Shown: piece after piece, positions 60,776 to 64,000 of the stretch | Position numbering within the stretch: the first letter of the stretch is position 1 | Layout of the letters: each line of letters starts with the position of its first letter | Source: Mycobacterium sp. ACS1612 | GTDB taxonomy: Bacteria; Actinomycetota; Actinomycetes; Mycobacteriales; Mycobacteriaceae | Assembly (NCBI RefSeq): GCF_001667505.1 | Contig: NZ_LZHZ01000031.1 | Span: 124,001 to 188,000, forward strand | Length of the DNA stretch: 64,000 bases | Direction: 5' to 3' | Notes under the pieces: model-generated | Told to the model about the DNA's origin: nothing | The model's input: the letters and a program-made list of their open reading frames with translations, nothing else | Database searches by the model: none | Position numbers and translations under genes: made by a program

Positions 60776-62011
60776 TCAGCGCGCCTGTCCCGCGACGCCG
60801 GGGCCGATGCGCGGCCGTCGCCACAGTTCCCAGGCCAGCCGGACCCAGCCGATGCCGGTGAGCAGGCCGAGTGCCCCGATGGCGGGCACATGTAACAGCA
60901 CCGGCAAGGTCGCCGCGGCAGCAAGGCCGGCTGCGGTCCGGTCGACCGGAACCTGTCGGTGGTCGCGCCATCTATAGGCGACGTCGCCTAGGTAGAACAG
61001 CGCCATGCCCCCGGCGAGCGCGCTGGCAGACAAGAGCGGCAACGGGGCGGTGGCGTGCGCGACGGCGCCATGGGCGCCGACAGCAAACAGCATGACGGCG
61101 GCCACCAGCGGCAGATGCAGATAGCTGTAGGCGTCGCGCGCGAGATGGGCCCGTTCTGTACCGGTGGCCTGTTCCAGCCGCTGCTCGGCTCCGCCCGTCA
61201 GACCGAAGTAGGTCCACCAGAACGTCGCCATGATGGCAACACCCAGCACCAGGGCGGCGATCACCTCGATGCGGTGGAGATCGGTTGCGCCCGCGCCTAA
61301 TTCGACGATCGCCTCCCCCAGCGCGATGATGATGATCGAGCCGTGGCGCGATACGAAGTAGGACGGTGAGACACGAAATCCACCGAGGCCGAGCACCGCC
61401 GGTGCGCCGTAGTCGATCACCGCGGCGGCTACCCAGAGCAGTTCGCGGCCGGGCGTGTCAACGAAGGCGGCCGCCACGATGCAGGCAGGTGCGGCGACGA
61501 AGGCCGGCGCTATCCGCGAAACGCTGCGCCGCATCTCAGCGTCCTCGTGTGAGGAGTAGGCGACGAACTTTGCGACGTGGATCAATCGAACCATCAACAG
61601 AGCGATCGCGAAGACGAACGCCGCCGAGGAGAACGCCATGGGCAGCGCCGCGGCAGCGACGAGCATCGCAGCCATTGCAGCGATCACAATCGCTTGGTGC
61701 CGGACGCCTCGGCTGTCGAAGGTGTTGATCAGCCAGGTGTAGCCGACCCAGGCCCACCACACCGCGAGCAGTGCCAGCGCCGCACGGCCGAACCCGCTCG
61801 GCGACAGATCATGCAGCATGAGCTGAGTGACCTGCGACATGGCGAACGTGAACACCAGATCGAAGAACAGTTCGAGGTTGCCCTCCGACGTTGACCCTCC
61901 ACCCTCAGTCGAGTTCTGGTCGTCGTCGGCCGCGGTGTCGCCGCCGCCTCGTTCCGAACGCAGCCACGGCAAATCGGCTCTCCTGGGCGGCAAATCCTGC
62001 ACCGCTGACAT
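60776..62011 (-). CDS. Low-temperature requirement A (LtrA)-like membrane protein
   Basis: A 411-residue protein. A soluble N-terminus leads to GNLELFFDLVFTFAMSQVTQ, the LtrA signature, followed by about ten hydrophobic segments including FVSRHGSIIIIALGEAIVEL. LtrA was named from a Listeria cold-growth phenotype; the transported or sensed molecule is unknown. The ATG at 62011 (MSAVQDLPPRR) has AGGGA upstream and is preferred to an in-frame start 75 bases earlier. Confidence 0.85.
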   Translation of the reverse strand: MSAVQDLPPRRADLPWLRSERGGGDTAADDDQNSTEGGGSTSEGNLELFFDLVFTFAMSQVTQLMLHDLSPSGFGRAALALLAVWWAWVGYTWLINTFDSRGVRHQAIVIAAMAAMLVAAAALPMAFSSAAFVFAIALLMVRLIHVAKFVAYSSHEDAEMRRSVSRIAPAFVAAPACIVAAAFVDTPGRELLWVAAAVIDYGAPAVLGLGGFRVSPSYFVSRHGSIIIIALGEAIVELGAGATDLHRIEVIAALVLGVAIMATFWWTYFGLTGGAEQRLEQATGTERAHLARDAYSYLHLPLVAAVMLFAVGAHGAVAHATAPLPLLSASALAGGMALFYLGDVAYRWRDHRQVPVDRTAAGLAAAATLPVLLHVPAIGALGLLTGIGWVRLAWELWRRPRIGPGVAGQAR

Positions 62012-62407
62012 CCTTCCCTGGGGAGACACGCAGCCACTTCTGTCAACGCAGACCAAGGCACAGCGCGAGCTCGACACGTATCTCATCTGTCAGGCGGGAG
62101 CTACCCGTAATTGCTTCGGCTAGTCGTGACCTGCCAGGGAATGCACTGCCGTGTCCAATTCTCGCCATCTCCTCGGCCTGTGAGGGTCAAGATGAGGATG
62201 TGATGGTTAGCCATACCGCGCTACGCCCTCATGGCCATGTCCAACAGCCCTATGCCGCAGAGTGTCTCGCTCAATATGCCGTGTGAATGCCTGCTTAAGA
62301 TGTTTGCTCCGGGTGGATGCCGCTCCGGCGTCGAGCTTTGTTTGAGCGGTAACGCCGTGGGTAGAAGACGGGCTCATCACTCACGCTCTTCCAACATAGG
62401 GGGTCAC
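62012..62407. other. Divergent promoter region, LtrA-like / alcohol dehydrogenase
   Basis: About 400 bases without a gene, between two divergent transcription units. It contains a SigF-like promoter for the dehydrogenase near its right end. I see nothing else recognisable. Confidence 0.5.
62340..62364 (+). promoter_or_regulatory. SigF-like promoter
   Basis: GTTT at 62340-62343, a 15-base spacer, then GGGTAG at 62359-62364, one base from the mycobacterial SigF consensus GTTT-N15-17-GGGTAT. Transcription would begin near 62371, about 37 bases before the dehydrogenase ATG. This suggests control by the general stress sigma factor. Confidence 0.55.
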
Positions 62408-63556
62408 ATGAAGGCAATGACTTATCGCGGACCATACAAGGTGCGCGTCGAGGAGAAGGAGCGCCCGCGCATCGAGCATCCCAATGATGCGATCGTGCGA
62501 GTCCAGCTCGCTGCGATCTGCGGGTCCGATCTGCACCTCTACCACGGTCTGATGCCCGACACCCGGGTCGGCCACACATTCGGGCACGAATTCATCGGCG
62601 TCGTCGACGAAGTCGGCCCGTCGGTACAGAACATCAAGCCCGGCGACCGAGTCATGGTGCCGTTCAACATCTACTGCGGTTCGTGCTACTTCTGCGCCAG
62701 GGGACTGTATTCGAACTGCCACAACGTGAATCCGAACGCGACCGCAGTCGGCGGAATCTACGGCTACTCACACACGTGCGGCGGCTATGACGGTGGGCAA
62801 GCTGAGTTCGTTCGTGTTCCCTTCGCGGACGTCGGGCCGTCGGTGATTCCCGACTGGATGGCTGACGAGGACGCCCTGCTGTGCACGGATGCGTTATCGA
62901 CGGGATATTTCGGTGCCCAACTCGGCGACATCGTCGAAGGCGACACAGTGCTGGTGTTCGGCGCCGGGCCGGTAGGCCTCTTCGCCGCAAAGTCGTCGTG
63001 GCTGATGGGCGCCGGACGGGTGATCGTCATCGACCATCTGGATTATCGGCTCGCGAAGGCCAGGGACTTCGCCCACGCCGAGACGTACAACTTCGGCGAG
63101 TACGGCGACATCGTGCTGGAGATGAAGAAAGCCACCGACTTCCTGGGCGCCGATGTGGCCATCGACGCAGTGGGCGCCGAAGCTGACGGCAACCTCTTCC
63201 AGCACGTCACCACCGCTAAGTTCAAGTTGCAGGGTGGCTCCCCAATTGCACTGAACTGGGCCATCGACTCAGTTCGCAAGGGCGGCACCGTCTCGGTAGT
63301 AGGCGCATACGGACCAATGTTCAGCGCCGTCAAGTTCGGCGACGCGATGAACAAGGGTCTAACCATCCACACCAACCAAGCACCGGTCAAGCGGCAATGG
63401 CCCCGACTGTTCACACACATTCAGAACGGTTACTTGAAGCCCAGCGACATTGTCACTCACCGGATTCCGCTCGAGCACATCGCCGAGGGCTACCACATGT
63501 TCTCCTCCAAACTCGACGACATCATCAAACCGATCATCACCGTCAACGCCAACTGA
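62408..63556 (+). CDS. Zinc-dependent alcohol dehydrogenase family protein
   Basis: A 382-residue medium-chain dehydrogenase. Catalytic zinc ligands lie in AAICGSDLHLY and GHTFGHEFIGVVDEVG; the structural zinc cysteines are in CGSCYFCARGLYSNC. The nucleotide fold motif is VLVFGAGPVGLFAAKSSWLM, followed by VIDHLDYR (acidic, NAD-type). It resembles glutathione-independent formaldehyde dehydrogenase-like enzymes; the substrate is unproven. The ATG at 62408 follows GGGGGT; a longer frame from 62231 would cover the promoter. Confidence 0.9.
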   Translation: MKAMTYRGPYKVRVEEKERPRIEHPNDAIVRVQLAAICGSDLHLYHGLMPDTRVGHTFGHEFIGVVDEVGPSVQNIKPGDRVMVPFNIYCGSCYFCARGLYSNCHNVNPNATAVGGIYGYSHTCGGYDGGQAEFVRVPFADVGPSVIPDWMADEDALLCTDALSTGYFGAQLGDIVEGDTVLVFGAGPVGLFAAKSSWLMGAGRVIVIDHLDYRLAKARDFAHAETYNFGEYGDIVLEMKKATDFLGADVAIDAVGAEADGNLFQHVTTAKFKLQGGSPIALNWAIDSVRKGGTVSVVGAYGPMFSAVKFGDAMNKGLTIHTNQAPVKRQWPRLFTHIQNGYLKPSDIVTHRIPLEHIAEGYHMFSSKLDDIIKPIITVNAN

Positions 63557-63578
63557 CAAGCCCCACAGGAGAATTCTC

Positions 63579-64000
63579 ATGACACGAACGACCGAACACC
63601 TGCCCGCCTACACAGCCGACCATCCGCCCCTGCCCGATACAGACAGCCTGCAGAAGCGAATCCCCGGCTGGGGCGCCGACCTCAATAAGGAAGATCGGCC
63701 CTCAGTGCCCAAGCTGAAGTTCCTCGACACCGGTGCCTGGTGGGACTTTCCGGAGCGTCAACCCGAGAAAACGCCGCGAGAGCGGTCAGTCGAGCACCGT
63801 TTCCTCACCCCAGCATTCGGCACCGCTCAGCCGCTCAGTGGCGTCTCCGGCATCATGCGCCGCTTCGCCTACAAGTTCAGCGAGGGCCGCGCACTGCACT
63901 GGCTCATCCTCCTTTACGCCGACCGTGTCGATGCCGCCGAGCACCACATCCGCTCGATCGCAACACTGCGACCGGACAACCCGATCACTCAAACCGGAGT
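63579..64000 (+). CDS. Hypothetical protein, truncated by the window end
   Basis: The first 140 residues of an unrecognised protein: MTRTTEHLPAYTADHPPLPD, then KLKFLDTGAWWDFPERQPEK, then FAYKFSEGRALHWLILLYAD. AGGAGAA precedes the ATG, 23 bases after the dehydrogenase stop, so it is in the same operon. No domain can be named from the visible part. Confidence 0.7.
   Translation, partial: MTRTTEHLPAYTADHPPLPDTDSLQKRIPGWGADLNKEDRPSVPKLKFLDTGAWWDFPERQPEKTPRERSVEHRFLTPAFGTAQPLSGVSGIMRRFAYKFSEGRALHWLILLYADRVDAAEHHIRSIATLRPDNPITQTG

Overview
The window is a high-GC actinobacterial chromosome segment, almost certainly from a rapidly growing Mycobacterium (Mycolicibacterium type). Gene order follows the M. 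tuberculosis stretch Rv2109c-Rv2141c closely: prcA, prcB, pup, dop, a membrane protein, mpa, lppK, trmI, a RecB-like nuclease, hisG, hisE, metH, a PAC2 protein, an SDR, mshC, cysQ, uppP, lppL, pyrD, a PEBP protein and an M20 peptidase. These names rest on recalled family motifs and synteny; no search was run.

Layout. 1-4.3 kb: heterotetrameric sarcosine oxidase genes (soxA partial, soxD, soxB) divergent from a GntR/FCD regulator, with a 16-bp perfect palindrome between them. 4.3-16.9 kb: the Pup-proteasome region, with dop-pup-prcB-prcA on the minus strand and mpa further on. Between them lie a ThrE-type exporter and two tandem paralogous membrane proteins, the second broken by a frameshift. 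16.9-31 kb: trmI, nuclease, thioesterase, an ArsR/SRPBCC pair, flavoproteins, hisG/hisE, catalase, a sugar transporter, a HAD hydrolase and metH. The metH leader folds as an S-adenosylhomocysteine (SAH) riboswitch whose 3' part sequesters the ribosome binding site.

32.2-43.0 kb is an accessory island between the PAC2 gene and an SDR/lipoprotein pair. It holds two peptide-maturation modules. One has a radical SAM protein with the CWWGxxxxCTFCG signature and a 63-residue candidate precursor peptide. The other has, divergently, an asparagine synthetase-like protein and an operon of an 80-residue peptide ending in four clustered cysteines, a DUF692/MNIO iron oxidase with a C-terminal extension, and a GT4 glycosyltransferase with a C-terminal PqqD/RRE-like domain. 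I read the second module as an undescribed glycosylated, MNIO-modified RiPP pathway; this is the main discovery candidate.

43-55.3 kb returns to the conserved backbone (mycothiol ligase mshC, cysQ, uppP, pyrD and others) and ends at tRNA-Leu(GAG). Next to the tRNA is a multiply frameshifted tyrosine integrase, the scar of an old integration. 55.4-64 kb is accessory stress-type content: a small membrane protein, a PucR/CdaR-like regulator, a DJ-1/PfpI protein, an LtrA-like protein and a zinc alcohol dehydrogenase preceded by a SigF-like promoter. The last gene runs off the right end.
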